64,000 nucleotides of DNA from positions 3,375,566-3,439,565 of the forward strand of contig CP136069.1 of assembly GCA_032622095.1 (NCBI GenBank), in the 5' to 3' direction. Position 1 is the stretch's first letter. Every line of letters begins with the position of its first letter. The translations under genes were made by a program, and so were the position numbers. Below the pieces are notes generated by a model. The model ran no database searches. It saw only the letters and a program-made list of their open reading frames with translations, and was not told the DNA's origin. Positions 10,407 through 21,034 of the stretch are shown in pieces. This stretch comes from Siphonodentalium dalli. Lineage: Eukaryota > Mollusca > Scaphopoda > Gadilida > Siphonodentaliidae.

Positions 10407-10793
10407 TCGATAAAAAAACCCCCCTTTTGTACAAAACGTACATGTATTGACAGATCTAATGTTAATCTGTCCAAATCAATCGCATATTTGAATCCAAGTA
10501 TCCACTTCACAATTATTTTTGCCTGAGTTACAGCCTTTCATTCTTCAATACTCTACAATTTATTTTCATACGACTTAATAACTCAAACAAATATATACTA
10601 TGAATAACTTTTAGTTGCACACTGTTTCGGAAATCAGGTTTATACCAATTTTATTGCCCGAGTTGTGCCGTTGTCAAAATTTTCGCGATATTTTTAATCA
10701 GTTCATATTTGGGTTCCTACCTGCCCATGTCTGAATCTTGTTTGTTGTTGGAATTGTTATAAATCTTTTTCAATAACTTACATAATATTTCAG

Positions 10794-10884
10794 GATAATA
10801 TCGGACCATGGGAGAGAAGCTCGATTTCCGTATCTGGACGAGGATGTTGTCCGATTTCTTAGTGATCTGCCACTCGATCAGAAA
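10794..10884 (+). CDS. ASNSD1: ASNSD1, exon
   Basis: Fourth ASNSD1 exon in the window. The acceptor is TAATATTTCAG ending at 10793 and the donor AAA|GTGAGT at 10885. The first base completes the arginine split across the intron. The peptide [20 protein letters not shown] corresponds to the family's GDHGKEARFPFLDENVV segment as I recall it (the xVRxPFLD region of asparagine synthetases). Confidence 0.95.
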
Positions 10885-10944
10885 GTGAGTAACAATTAAA
10901 GTAATATGGAATGCTCCTATAACATGTTCAGAAGTAAATAGTGA

Positions 10945-11453
10945 CAGGGTTCGTGCGGCCACTTGCCAATTTGCCATGGCAAAAATAATTCACATTTGGC
11001 AAAACTTTTGGCAAAGTCACTTTTGATTCCTCAAGAAAGTTTATTAATATTTGTCACTCAAACCCACTCATTTCAGAAAACGTTTTCATTATTAATGGTA
11101 TTAGTGGTGATTTACAAGGTTATGAAAAGTTAACACCTCTATCAAGATACAATTAATCCGACATCATTAGTATCTGCTGGTGGTGTTTCGATGTGCCTTT
11201 CTGATGAAGAAACCCTTCTACAATTGCATTGTTATGTTGTTGGTTTATTGTTATATGATAAACTCAAGTACAGAGACGAGAATTAATAATAACTAACTGC
11301 TTTCCTATCGATATCAAAGGTTGCTCAAGCAGCGAATGTCAAAATAAAAGAAACAATGTTGTAGAAACTGATAGCATTTGGCAACTTGTAACAGCATTTG
11401 GCAAAAAATATTTTAATTTGGCAAAAGTAAATTTTGGTCCAGCGCGGACCCTG
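10945..11453. mobile_element. hAT-type non-autonomous element, 509 bp
   Basis: Ends CAGGGTTCGTGCGG and CAGCGCGGACCCTG are inverted. Flanking octamers are AATAGTGA (10937-10944) and AATAGTGT (11454-11461), an 8-bp target duplication with one mismatch, as expected for hAT. Both subterminal regions carry TTTGGCAAAA motifs. No transposase remains. Confidence 0.85.
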
Positions 11454-11539
11454 AATAGTGTCCAAAGTAGATATTATGCCTCCATAACTGAAGGAAATGG
11501 TGGGTTTACTGGATTACATGCATCCGGACCTCCGTCTGT

Positions 11540-11900
11540 CCGGGCAGATATCTCAACCACTGGTTGTCGGATCTCAATGAAATGGGTTTGGATGTTCACT
11601 ACTATGAGGACATTCAATGAAGTGTTCAATTGTTTTATTCAGGTTTTCTGTTCTAGAGTTATTCATCTTTGTTAATCTGGAAATCTTGATTTTATTGTCC
11701 AGATATCTTGACCATTGGTTGTCATGGTTATCAGATTTCAATGAAATTTGGTGTGAATGTTCAACACTATGAGGACATTCAGAGGAGTGTTCAAACATTC
11801 TATTTGGGTTATCCGTTCTAGAGTTATTCATCTTAGTTTATCTGGAAATGTTGTTTTTTTTTGTCTGTCCGAGCAGATATCTCGTCCATACATTGTCTCA
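11540..11900. repeat. ~165-bp tandem repeat, about 2.3 copies
   Basis: CAGATATCTCAACCA, CAGATATCTTGACCA and GCAGATATCTCGTCCA mark successive starts. Internal blocks CACTATGAGGACATTCA and CTAGAGTTATTCATCTT recur. The class is a diverged tandem dispersed repeat often preceded by TCCGTC runs. Confidence 0.8.
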
Positions 11901-11958
11901 TCTCTATGACATTTGTGAACCGCCATATCAAATCCAGTCGTAATTCGGGATTTTTTTA

Positions 11959-12329
11959 CCCTGTGCCAATGCATTCTCTTATATAAGAGAATGCATTGGC
12001 CTAACAATTTTTTATCATTTTTTTTAAATAAATGTTTCTTACACTTTTTAGGACATAAAATAAAAAACATCCATTACCCATAGGTCGCCTCGCTATATAA
12101 GAGAATGCATTGGCCTAACAATTTGTTTACAATTTTAATAATTTTTTCTTGTATTCTTTAACAATTTTATAATTTCACCCATACAGAGCCCCAGACAAAC
12201 ATGAGCAGACGACACTCTTCTATATGCTCTATATATGTGTGGGGCTCCCTGCAGGGTAATGGATGTTTTTTATTTTATGTCCTAAAAATTGTAAGAAACA
12301 TTTATTTTAAAAATGCATTGGCACAGGGT
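11959..12329. mobile_element. Hairpin-ended element, ~370 bp, rearranged
   Basis: Starts CCCTGTGCCAATGC and ends GCATTGGCACAGGG, with the internal GAGCCCCAGACAAACATGAG and CTCCCTGCAGGGTAATGG spacer. Both end hairpins have lost their centres, and a spacer fragment is repeated. Confidence 0.7.
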
Positions 12330-12440
12330 AAAAAAATCCCGACTTACAACTGGATTTGATATGGCGGGTCACAAATGTCATGTCGTCTGCTTTTATCATA
12401 ATAACATCCCTCCAAATGAATAATACACTGATCTGCACTT

Positions 12441-12974
12441 TTAACCCTTTCAGTGCCAAGTCCGATTTTGTTTACCCTGTGCCAATGCATTCTCTTATAT
12501 ATGCGAGTCGACCATAGGTCGCCTCGCATATACAAGAGAATGCATTGGCCTAACAATTTTTTATAATTTTTTTTATAAATTTTTCTTACAATATTTAGGA
12601 CATAAAATAAAAAAACATCCATTACCCTGCAGGGAGCCCCACACATATATAGAATCATATAGAAGAGTGTCGTCTGCTCATGTTTGTCTGGGGGTCTGTA
12701 TGGGTGAAATTATAAAATTGTTAAAGAATATAAGAACAAATTATTAAAATTGTAAAAAAATAATAACAAATGATAAAAAATTGTTAGGCCAATGCATTCT
12801 CTTATATATACGAAGTGACCTATGGTCGACTCGCATATATAACAGAATGCATTGGCACAGGGCTCTTAGAGCTCTTTCCATTAATGTATCCCATTTTTAT
12901 AATCAATAAATTTGAAAAATGATCAAGGAAATATGGGTTGATACAAAAATCAGACTTGGCACTGACAGGGTTAA
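12441..12974. mobile_element. CCCTTTCAGTGCCAAGTCCG MITE containing a full hairpin-ended element
   Basis: The left end is TTAACCCTTTCAGTGCCA. A complete hairpin-ended element at 12475-12862 replaces most of the left arm. The right arm continues from GCTCTTAGAGCTCTTTCC to CAGACTTGGCACTGACAGGG. The right terminus is the seed of the adjoining minisatellite. Confidence 0.8.
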
Positions 12975-13416
12975 ATGAGACTTGGCACTGACAGGGTTAA
13001 ATCAGACTTGGCACTGACAGGGTTAAATCAGTCTTGGCACTGACAGGGTTAAATCAGACTTGGCACTGACAGGGTTAAATCAGACTTGGCACTGACAGGG
13101 TTAAATCAGACTTGGCACTGACAGGGTTAAATCAGACTTGGCACTGACAGGGTTAAATCAGACTTGGCACTGACAGGGTTAAATCAGACTTGGCACTGAC
13201 AGGGTTAAATCAGACTTGGCACTGACAGGGTTAAATCAGACTTGGCACTGACAGGGTTAAATCAGACTTGGCACTGACAGGGTTAAATCAGACTTGGCAC
13301 CGACAGGGTTAAATCAGACTTGGCACTGACAGGGTTAAATCAGACTTGGCACTGACAGGGTTAAATCAGACTTGGCACTGACAGGGTTAAATCAGACTTG
13401 GCACTGACAGGGTTAA
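12949..13416. repeat. 26-bp minisatellite, exactly 18 copies, derived from a MITE terminus
   Basis: Eighteen head-to-tail copies of a 26-bp unit (ATCAGACTTGGCACTGACAG plus GGTTAA) run without a break and with only three or four substitutions. The first copy is the right end of the MITE at 12441-12974, so the array arose by tandem amplification of a transposon end. It stops 59 bp before the last ASNSD1 exon. Confidence 0.95.
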
Positions 13417-13475
13417 CTGACTGGGAGAATCCATTTAGTCTAGAAATGGTTAATTTCTTTGATTTCTTTGGACAG

Positions 13476-13661
13476 GCGAACCTCAATCTGCCGCGTGGAC
13501 TCGGTGAGAAGCTGGTCTTACGGCTACTCGCGTTTCAACTCGACCTCAAGCAGACGGCCGTGCTTCCAAAGCGAGCAATTCAATTTGGGTCAAGAATCGC
13601 CAAGATGGAGAACAGCAAAGAGAAAGCAAGTGATGTCTGCCAACGACTGAAGGAAAAATGA
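13476..13661 (+). CDS. ASNSD1: ASNSD1, terminal exon with stop codon
   Basis: Last exon. The acceptor is TTCTTTGGACAG ending at 13475. It enters in phase 0 and ends at TGA 13659-13661. The peptide begins [19 protein letters not shown] and contains [16 protein letters not shown], matching the family's C-terminal LPRGIGEK and [16 protein letters not shown] segments as I recall them. It ends QRLKEK, shorter than the vertebrate tail. The five exons here total 240 codons including the stop. The final bases of the exon are duplicated in tandem downstream. Confidence 0.95.
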   Translation, partial: ANLNLPRGLGEKLVLRLLAFQLDLKQTAVLPKRAIQFGSRIAKMENSKEKASDVCQRLKEK

Positions 13662-13777
13662 ATTAGATCATGTTCTAACGACTGAAAGAAAAATAAATTG
13701 GGTCGTGTGCCAACGACTGAAGGAAAAATGAATCAGATCGTGTGCTAATGACTGAGAGAAAAATTAATCGGGTCGAG
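13638..13777 (+). repeat. 35-bp tandem repeat spanning the ASNSD1 stop codon, 4 copies
   Basis: The unit TGCCAACGACTGAAGGAAAA plus ATGAATCAGATCGTG starts inside the coding sequence and repeats at offsets of 35 bp (AACG at 13642, 13677, 13712, 13747). Only the first copy is translated; 35 is not a multiple of three. A possible AATAAA polyadenylation signal is created in copy 2 at 13692-13697. Confidence 0.85.
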
Positions 13778-13811
13778 AATCGTTAAGATATCACTGAAAT
13801 TTTGTGAAAAT

Positions 13812-13985
13812 CCTGTGCCGATGCATTCTCTTATATATGTGAGTCTCCCATATATAAGAGAATACATTGGCCTAACTGCCCTAACAATATTAGATTGACC
13901 TTGAAAGCCAGTGCATATGTGCATATATAAGTGAATACACGGGCACATGATCTTTAGTGCTGCACCAGCGCAGCTCCCGTCATGA
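13812..13985. mobile_element. Degraded hairpin module and MITE end
   Basis: CTGTGCCGATGCATTCTCTT is paired with AAGAGAATACATTGGCCTAA after loss of the centre. It is followed by a further diverged copy and a CATGAAAGGGTTAA terminus. Confidence 0.6.
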
Positions 13986-14032
13986 AAGGGTTAATCCAAC
14001 ATCGTGCTTGTGCCAGATTTCTGCGTTTTAGA

Positions 14033-14430
14033 TTAACCCTTCCAGTGCCAAGTCCGATTTTTGTATCAACACATATTTCCTTGATCTCAAATGAGTTACT
14101 ATTTTTTACGGAATTTATCAACCTCGTTCACTAAATTCGATTTGAGCCGAGGTCTACCGAGGCTCAAATAGAATTTAGTGGACGAGGTTGATAAATTAGG
14201 TATAATGAATCTGAGATACTTTTTATCACATGATCATATAATCGCTAAAATTTTATCCAAAAGAACAATAATTAACTGCAGCCAGCGAACTTTGTCCCAA
14301 GGAGCAGCGTGACATCATTGCATGCGATGATATTACACGTGTCTATTACGCTCGAATATTACATAGGAAAATAGTGCTAATCATGTGATAAAATAATGTG
14401 ATACATTGATGGAAAGAGCTCTTAGTTAAG
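14033..14430. mobile_element. CCCTTCCAGTGCCAAGTCCG-family element interrupted by a palindrome
   Basis: The left end reads TTAACCCTTCCAGTGCCAAG and the right side ends in GATGGAAAGAGCTCTTAG. A separate palindrome at 14112-14197 (GAATTTATCAACCTCGTTCA against its reverse complement) is nested inside. Confidence 0.65.
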
Positions 14431-14459
14431 TCCATCTTAAGACCATCTTAAGACCTTGA

Positions 14460-14832
14460 TTCGTGGAAGTGGGCACGTGTCAGTCCGTGTGCCCGTGGGA
14501 ACGCGTCATTTTGGGGTCATTCGGCAAAAAAATATGGCCGCCAATGGCCAGTTTGGTTTTTACTCTTTGTACATGTATGACTAAATATTTCTACAAAATC
14601 CATTAGCATGGGCTGCAGGCCCATCTGTTTGGTTGATCTTCATGAATTTTGTCATGGATGTTGACATTGACATGTAGATGGGAATGGGTCATTTTGAGGT
14701 AATTCGGCCAAAAAACATGGCCTCCGGTGGCCATTTTAGAATTTACTCTTTGCATCACTAAATCCTTTGGCACACCCTACAGACCACATCCTTGATCCGA
14801 TCATCACCAAACTTCATATGGATCATCAGGGT
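14460..14832 (-). repeat. ~165-bp dispersed tandem family, reverse orientation
   Basis: Reverse complement of the 63-64 kb family: GTCATTTTGGGGTCATTCGG, ATGGCCGCCAATGGCC, CTTCATGAATTTTGTCATGG. It continues past the hAT insertions at 14833 and 15385 and resumes to about 16260, so one long repeat was split by two transposons. Confidence 0.8.
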
Positions 14833-15217
14833 CAGAGGCGTACTGGCCGATCGGGGTATATGTGGTTTCAGGTAAATATATCTGAATGGTCTCATACTGG
14901 GAATATATAGAACCATGGTTTATGAATATATAGGATATTTGGCCAGAGCACTGAGTTGCAAGAGGGGTGCAAATGGAATTATGCAAAAACATGTCTTTGG
15001 TCTGATTCTGATTCAAGGGGGTGAAGTTGAAACTTCCCAAGGTGGGCATCCCCCGAACAGATTCTGATTCAAGGGGGGGGGGGGGGGGTGCAGTTGAAAT
15101 TTCCCAAGGTGGACACCCCCTGAACAGATTCTGATTCAAAGGGGGGGGGGGGGGGTGCAGTTGGAATTTCCCAGATGGGCCGGTATTATATTCATTTTTT
15201 GGCCCAGTCCGCCTCTG
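14833..15217. mobile_element. hAT-type non-autonomous element, 385 bp
   Basis: Ends CAGAGGCGTACTGGCC and GGCCCAGTCCGCCTCTG are inverted. The 8-bp target duplication ATCAGGGT flanks it at 14825-14832 and 15218-15225. The interior has three tandem copies of a ~57-bp unit with GATTCTGATTCAAGGGGG, two of them carrying long G runs. Confidence 0.9.
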
Positions 15218-15384
15218 ATCAGGGTCACATCTAGATGAGAATGAGTCATTTTGGGGTAATTCATTCATTCATATACATTGTCATTCCATTTCCATCAATA
15301 TTTATTTTTTGGTCTCTCTTCATATTTACATCTTGTCTTACTTAGACATTTCAATTAGCACCTTTCCTAATTCCTCCATTTACT

Positions 15385-16201
15385 CAGGGGCGGATCCAGG
15401 AAATTTGAAAGGGGGGGGGGGCGCCATATATAGGAATATAGGCATATATGATGCGTAGCATCATCCGAGCTGCGAAGTTGTGAGCGGGGGAGAGCACGAG
15501 AGGGTGACCCCCCCCTCTGGTAGGTATACAGGGGTCCGGGGGACCTCCCCCGGGAACTTTTTTGGATACTACACTACTGAGTATGCACACATAAAACACA
15601 AATCTCAGTTACGCGGATCAATCGATGTTACTACACCAGGACCAGGACCAGGTATATAACATGAGTGGGCAGCATAATTACGGTATGCTGTATGGAGAGT
15701 CGTACAGATAGATTAAAGCTCCTGTGTTTTCACCCCAGTTATATGTCCTCATAACATATGGGAAACTTCTGTACTATCGAATGGTCGGACTATACGTTGT
15801 GTTGGCTTATCCCAAAGTGTAGCAGTCTCGTTTCTTTTGCTACATGTATATATAGATGGAATAGACATTTGACACCACAGTTAGCGTTGCTATATCTATA
15901 TTTATAGAAAAACTTTGGGCACCTAAAACTTGGCGCGTCCACATCGCGGTATGTTGGATTCACCCTTGCATGGATTTACATCTATTCACAGTTAAAATAC
16001 TTCTACGTTTGAGTCAGATTAATGTAAAACATGTATATATAAGCATGTAAGCAATATGTATTAGCAATATTAAGCGCAGAAACTTAGGGCGCTCGGTGAC
16101 AATTTGCGCCCGCGGACACGTCGCAAAAATTCCTTGCTCTGGCGAAAATAGGGGGGGGGGGGGGCGCGCGCCGAGGGCGCCGGATGGTAGAACCGCCCCT
16201 G
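15385..16201. mobile_element. hAT-like non-autonomous element, 817 bp
   Basis: Ends CAGGGGCGGATCC and GAACCGCCCCTG are inverted. The 7-bp direct repeat ATTTACT flanks it (15378-15384 and 16202-16208). The related unoccupied sequence near 62885 reads CAGTAAATGGAGGAATTAGG on the other strand, which confirms the insertion and the duplication. G-rich subterminal regions; no transposase frame. Confidence 0.85.
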
Positions 16202-16487
16202 ATTTACTGTCAACCATTAAATTATTACAGTGTCATTGACACTTTCATTCATTCTAGAGTTATTCTCCTTTATCTGGAAATTTTATGTCATATTGAAGTC
16301 ATATATATTGCAACGAGTTTGGAAGATTAAATGTCACGAGAATTGAATGGTGTGAAATATTTTATTCCAGGAATAATCATAAATCAACTAAATAACTTAA
16401 CATAACAACTGTACACATAAAATTATCACGTCAACTTAAAGGTACTCAATCCGAAATCCGATTAAGCAGCACTATATTTTTTCAAGA

Positions 16488-16880
16488 CCCTGTGACCATA
16501 GGTCGCCTCGCATATATAAGAGAATGAATTGGCTTAACAATTTTTTTTTCATTTTTTTTTATAAATTCTTCTTACCGTACATTCTTTAACAATTTTTAGG
16601 ACATAAAATCAAAAACATTCAAAGTGTGAATAACCCTGCAGGGAGCCCCCACACATACATGGAAGCATATAGAAGAGTGTCGTCTGCTCATGTTTGTCTG
16701 GGGCTCTGTGTGGGTGAAATTATAAAAATTTTAAGAATATAAGAAAAAATTATTAAAATTGTGAATAATTGTAAAAAATAATAAAAAATGATAAAAAATT
16801 GTTAGGCCAATGCATTCTCTTATATATGCGAGGCGACATATGGTCGACCCGCATATATAAGAGAATGCATTGGCACAGGG
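16488..16880. mobile_element. Hairpin-ended element, ~390 bp
   Basis: The left hairpin is reduced to one arm (ACCATAGGTCGCCTCGCATA). The spacer GAGCCCCCACACATACATGG ... CATGTTTGTCTGGGGCTCTG is present, and the right hairpin at 16805-16873 is complete up to GGCACAGGG. Confidence 0.8.
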
Positions 16881-16885
16881 TATTA

Positions 16886-17344
16886 GAGGTACTCAATCCG
16901 ATCAGACGCCCCTATATTACTATTTCTTTGGCTTCGGGAGTAAAAAATATATATATATATTTTATTCGAGTCGAGGACCCACCCTTCAAAGCTCTGAGTG
17001 ATCAGATATCAATTTTCGAAGTTTGTTAATTTTTGGAGACGTGGTCCACTTCCACGCGCTCAAACAGACAAATTGCGTTGTAAGGTGGTTAACTCTAAAA
17101 TCAAGTGGTTATTATTGTTAATAGTAACCACTTGATTTTCTAATTATCCATCTTACAACTGCAATTTGTCTGTTTGAGCGCGTGGAAGTGGACCACATCT
17201 CCAAAAATTAACAAACTTCAAAAATTGATATCTGATCACTCTGAGCTTTGAAGGGTGGGTTCCTCGACTCAAATCAAATATTTTTTACCCCCAAAGCCAA
17301 AGAAATAGTAATTTAGGAGCGTCTAATCAGATTGAGTACCTTTA
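16886..17344. mobile_element. AGGTACTCAATCCGAT palindromic element, full copy, 459 bp
   Basis: A near-perfect palindrome. Outer ends are AGGTACTCAATCCGATCAGA and its complement. Inner arms are CAAACAGACAAATTGCGTTG and the mirrored copy around a short loop at about 17115 (AGTGGTTATTATTGTTAATA). A fragment of the same family at 16439 lacks the rest. Confidence 0.85.
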
Positions 17345-17427
17345 ACGAGAAAAATATTCAACGTATGACATGAGGAGACTTACGCACACCACTTAACACT
17401 TCCATGACGGCGCTGCGTTGGTGCAGC

Positions 17428-17782
17428 TTTAAAGGGATACTGTACACCAAATCCGACCATACATGGGACCATCTCCTTTTATACTCCACAGAATATATGC
17501 AACAAATGAATGAATTTGGTCTATGGATTAATGCAATATACACTTGTGTGCTCTGTGAACGATGCAAACAACATGGTAATTATAATGAAGATGAATTTAT
17601 GACTAGTTATAAATTCATCTTCATTATAATTACCATGTTGTTTGCATCTTTCATAGAGCACACAAGTGTATATTGCATTAATCCATAGACCAAATTCATT
17701 CATTTGTTGCATATATTCTGTTGGGTATCAAAGGAGATGATCCTATAAATGTCACGATTTAGTGTACAGTACCTCTTTAAAG
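17428..17782. mobile_element. AAAGGGATACTGTACACC palindromic element, 355 bp
   Basis: Long arms (TTTAAAGGGATACTGTACAC on the left; GTGTACAGTACCTCTTTAAA on the right) meet at GACTAGTTATAA near 17607. The near-identical plus- and minus-strand open frames are the two arms of the palindrome and not genes. Confidence 0.85.
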
Positions 17783-17860
17783 ACCATGTGCCAGTGGATT
17801 CTCTTATATATGTGAGTCTCTTATAATAATGTGATACATTGATGGAAAGAGCTCTAAGAG

Positions 17861-18229
17861 CCCTGTGCCAATGCATTCTCTTATATATGCGAGTCGACCA
17901 TAGGTCGCCTCGCATATATAAGAGAATGCATTGGCCTAACAATTTTTTACAATTTTAATAATTTGTTCTTGTATTCTTTAACAATTTTATAATTTCACCC
18001 ATACAGAGCCCCAGACAAACATGAGCAGAAGACACTCTTCTATATGCTTCTATATATATGTGGGGCTCCCTGCAGGGTAATGGATGTTTTTTTATTTTAT
18101 GTCCTAAAAATTATAAGAAAAATTTATTTAAAAAACATGATAAAAAATTGTTAGGCCAATGCATTCTCTTATATATGCGAGGCGACCTATGGTCGACTCG
18201 CATATATAAGAGAATGCATTGGCACAGGG
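17861..18229. mobile_element. Hairpin-ended element, 369 bp, best copy
   Basis: Two complete 70-bp hairpins, inverted to each other, form the ends (CCCTGTGCCAATGCATTC ... GAATGCATTGGCACAGGG). The spacer has GAGCCCCAGACAAACATGAG and CTCCCTGCAGGGTAATGG. Each hairpin pairs CTCTTATATATGCGAG with its reverse complement around GTCGACCATAGGTCGC. Confidence 0.9.
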
Positions 18230-18594
18230 TAAAAAAAATCCCAGTGCCAGTGGATTCTCTTATATATGTGAGTCTCCCAGGGGAGAATAAATACACTGGC
18301 TTACAAGGTAAGGGTAAATATTGTTAGCCCAATGCATTCTCATATATATGCGAGGGTATTCGCCAAATTTCAGGAAGCTCCAGTCAGGAAAAGGTTAATT
18401 CAAGTGCCAACATTGGCTTTATAATAGAGCATTTAGAATCCACAACTCAATTGGTTAATTGGTTTTCAATATTACACCTGTACACTGTTTGGGCCTGTCT
18501 AGCACTAAAGTTTTCCAGATTTTGAGAAAAAAATAAAAATAAAAATATATCTCTCATCTCAAAATTGTGATCTAATTGCCTGAGAACATATATA

Positions 18595-18796
18595 CAGTAA
18601 TGCCCTAAATAATCGACTCCTTAACCACAGATGAATTATGGGTAACTTTTCAGGATTTAGTCGGAAATATGGCTTGTTGTCATTTATCTGGGAGAGATTT
18701 CCGATGAATGACAACAGGCCATATTTCCGACTAAATCCTGAAAAATTACCCATAATTCTGCTGTGGTTAAGGAGTCAATTATTTAGGTCATTACTG
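18595..18796. mobile_element. Tc1/mariner-type palindromic MITE, full copy
   Basis: TA-flanked CAGTAATGCCCTAAATAATC palindrome, with slight loss of the centre around TTTATCTGGGAGAG. Confidence 0.85.
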
Positions 18797-18920
18797 TATT
18801 TTACTTTAATGTGAGAGAAAATGCTACACTGCACTGCATCCAAGATATGTGTATATTCTTCACGGAAGATTCTCCCACATGTAGATCATAATCATCTCCC
18901 CAAGATTTTCCTATTCAGTT

Positions 18921-20424
18921 TTAACCCTTTCAGTGCCAGGTCCAATTTTTGTATCAACCCATATACCCTGTGCTAATGCATTCTCATAGGTCGCCTCGCA
19001 TATATAAGAGAATGCATTGGCCTAACAATTTTCATCATTTGTTATTATTTTTTACAATTTTTTACAATTTTAATAATTTTTTCTTATATTCTTTAACAGA
19101 CTTATTTTGTAGGGTTAGTCAAGGTTAGTGCCAGGGAATCTTAAGTTTTTCATGGGCATCAAAATTATTACTATGAATACTTGGCGATAGTTTTGAGTTA
19201 TAACATGCCCCTAAGGTTGTTTTTAAATTCGCTATAGCATGCTTAAGCATACCCCAAAAAAATTAAACCCCAATTTTTTTTTTTATTATTATTTTTAGGG
19301 CCGATTTTACAGACCGTAAATTTATAGGGCCGATTATCGGCCCTGGCACTGAAATAGGGTCCTGCGAATATTCGATATGATTCGAAAGTCAAATTTGATT
19401 CTAATTCGATTCGAAATTGCCAACTCGAAATTTCGAATATACACTGATGGAAAAGTAGGCTGTTTACGGGCAGGTACACACGTCGATCTTAGCTGTTTTG
19501 TGCCATTTATTACAGAAAATGATGTATATATGTACCTTATAATTCTCATTGTACATCGCGATTATATATATTAAATATAAGTACCGGGTATAGACAGCAA
19601 TTAGCCACTATAGGACAACTAAATACGTCTGATTTATATCTTTTAACATGGTAGCCAAAAGCTAGGAGATCGCCGATGGACCGACGACGCGCGTAAATTA
19701 TAATAGCCATGAGACTGATCAACCGCTAGCGTTATCCGCGGTCTATCCGTCTCAGATTCCGCGTTATGTAATATAGCTCAGAATTTAAACAACACGTGTT
19801 CATTTTGGCGGTGTTTTTAAAAAATTTCGGAGCTTCCTTTGACAGTTAACAAAACGTCATCCGTTATTCATGTTTATTTTAAACATGATAAAGCTGCAGG
19901 CTTACACATGTGATGAATGCAACATGGTGTATAAATCGTAAGCATCTGGGACCCATCTATGGAATCATCTGTCCAAGAAGCACCCAGCACTACATAAACA
20001 GGCTACACTGCGACTGTTGTTGCATCTTCAAGTTTATAACTACGGGTGATTCCGAATGTTGATTTGCAATTTTTCATGCAATCTGTACAAATTTTGCGTG
20101 ATATAGTTCCAATAATCAGTTTAGTGTTTATATATTAATCGTCGTGACGGCCGCTTGGACGTTTTAATCAATTATCAATTGAAGTTAATAGTATTGCAAA
20201 TGACAGTTCGTCGCCACATACTAGTAAGTTATGATTTAACTTCGTGCATGTAGTTCATGGAATGTTTTACAAATCGTCTAATCGTTGACAAAACATGCCC
20301 AATTGAGAATACAACATACAGATATGATTCGAATCAATATTCGATATTCGATTTCCTGAATTCGATTCGATATTCGATTCGATCAAAATCTCCAATTCGC
20401 AGGACCCTACACTGAAAGGGTTAA
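18921..20424. mobile_element. CCCTTTCAGTGCCAGGTCC MITE split by a hAT element
   Basis: Left terminus TTAACCCTTTCAGTGCCAGG. The right terminus GGCACTGAAA is cut at 19354 and completed by GGGTTAA at 20418-20424, on the far side of the 1055-bp insertion. The left part contains a hairpin module with one arm deleted. Confidence 0.85.
19355..20409 (+). mobile_element. hAT element remnant with a BED zinc-finger relic, 1055 bp
   Basis: Identical 15-bp terminal inverted repeats (TAGGGTCCTGCGAAT) and a perfect 8-bp target duplication CACTGAAA at 19347-19354 and 20410-20417 identify a hAT insertion. At about 19887-20000 the plus strand reads YTCDECNMVYKS, a stop codon, then ASGTHLWNHLSKKHPAL. This is a BED-type zinc finger (C-x2-C ... 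H-x5-H), the DNA-binding module of many hAT transposases, broken by an in-frame TAA. No catalytic core is left. Subterminal regions are rich in ATTCGAT motifs. Confidence 0.88.
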
Positions 20425-20689
20425 ACGTATGCAATGAAATGATAAAAAAATTTTATAAAAAAAATCCTGCCTGCAGATTGAATTGTTGCACATACAGATT
20501 TAGATTTTCTATTTGGAGGGAACGTGTCAATGAAAATATGATGAACATAATTAGAACAGATACCATTAGTCAATCACAGAACTCACAACAATGATCCCGT
20601 CAACTAGTAAACCATCAAAACAAATAATAAATAACACTCAAATAAATATATACATAATTTACATGATGAGTATTCACATAATTTACAGG

Positions 20690-20985
20690 AAAAGCATACA
20701 AACTATCAACTGTTTATCAGGAATTCTACAAACAATCAACCGTTTATTAGGAAATTCTACAAACTGTTGACCGTTTATCAGGAACTAGTACAAACTGTCG
20801 ACCGTTTATCAGGAACTAGTACAAACAGTACGTTGACCATTTTCAGGAAAATGTATAAACTGTTGACTGTTTATCAGTAAATCGTACAAACTGTTGACTG
20901 TTTATAAGGAAATCATACAAACGGTTGACTGTTTATCAGGAAATCATACAAATTTTCGACTGTTTATCAAGAAAACAAACTCTGT
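20690..20985 (-). repeat. ~31-bp minisatellite in the SYCP3 3' region
   Basis: About nine degenerate copies of a unit like ACTGTTTATCAGGAAATCAT followed by ACAAACTGTTG lie directly downstream of the SYCP3 stop codon, so they are probably in its 3' UTR. The AATAAA read on the minus strand at about 20742 is a candidate polyadenylation signal within the array. Confidence 0.8.
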
Positions 20986-21034
20986 AAGATCTGCCGCATT
21001 ATCAAGAAAACAAACTCTGTAAGGACTGCCGCAC
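20967..21034 (-). repeat. 35-bp tandem duplication of the SYCP3 coding terminus
   Basis: The last ~33 coding bases with the stop (TCAAGAAAACAAACTCTGTA on the plus strand) are repeated immediately downstream at an offset of 35 bp with two adjacent changes. The outer copy is untranslated. Confidence 0.9.

Noticed and set aside
17404..17712. Matching plus- and minus-strand frames of 94 and 63 codons
   Set aside because: They are the two arms of a palindrome, so the same sequence is read twice.
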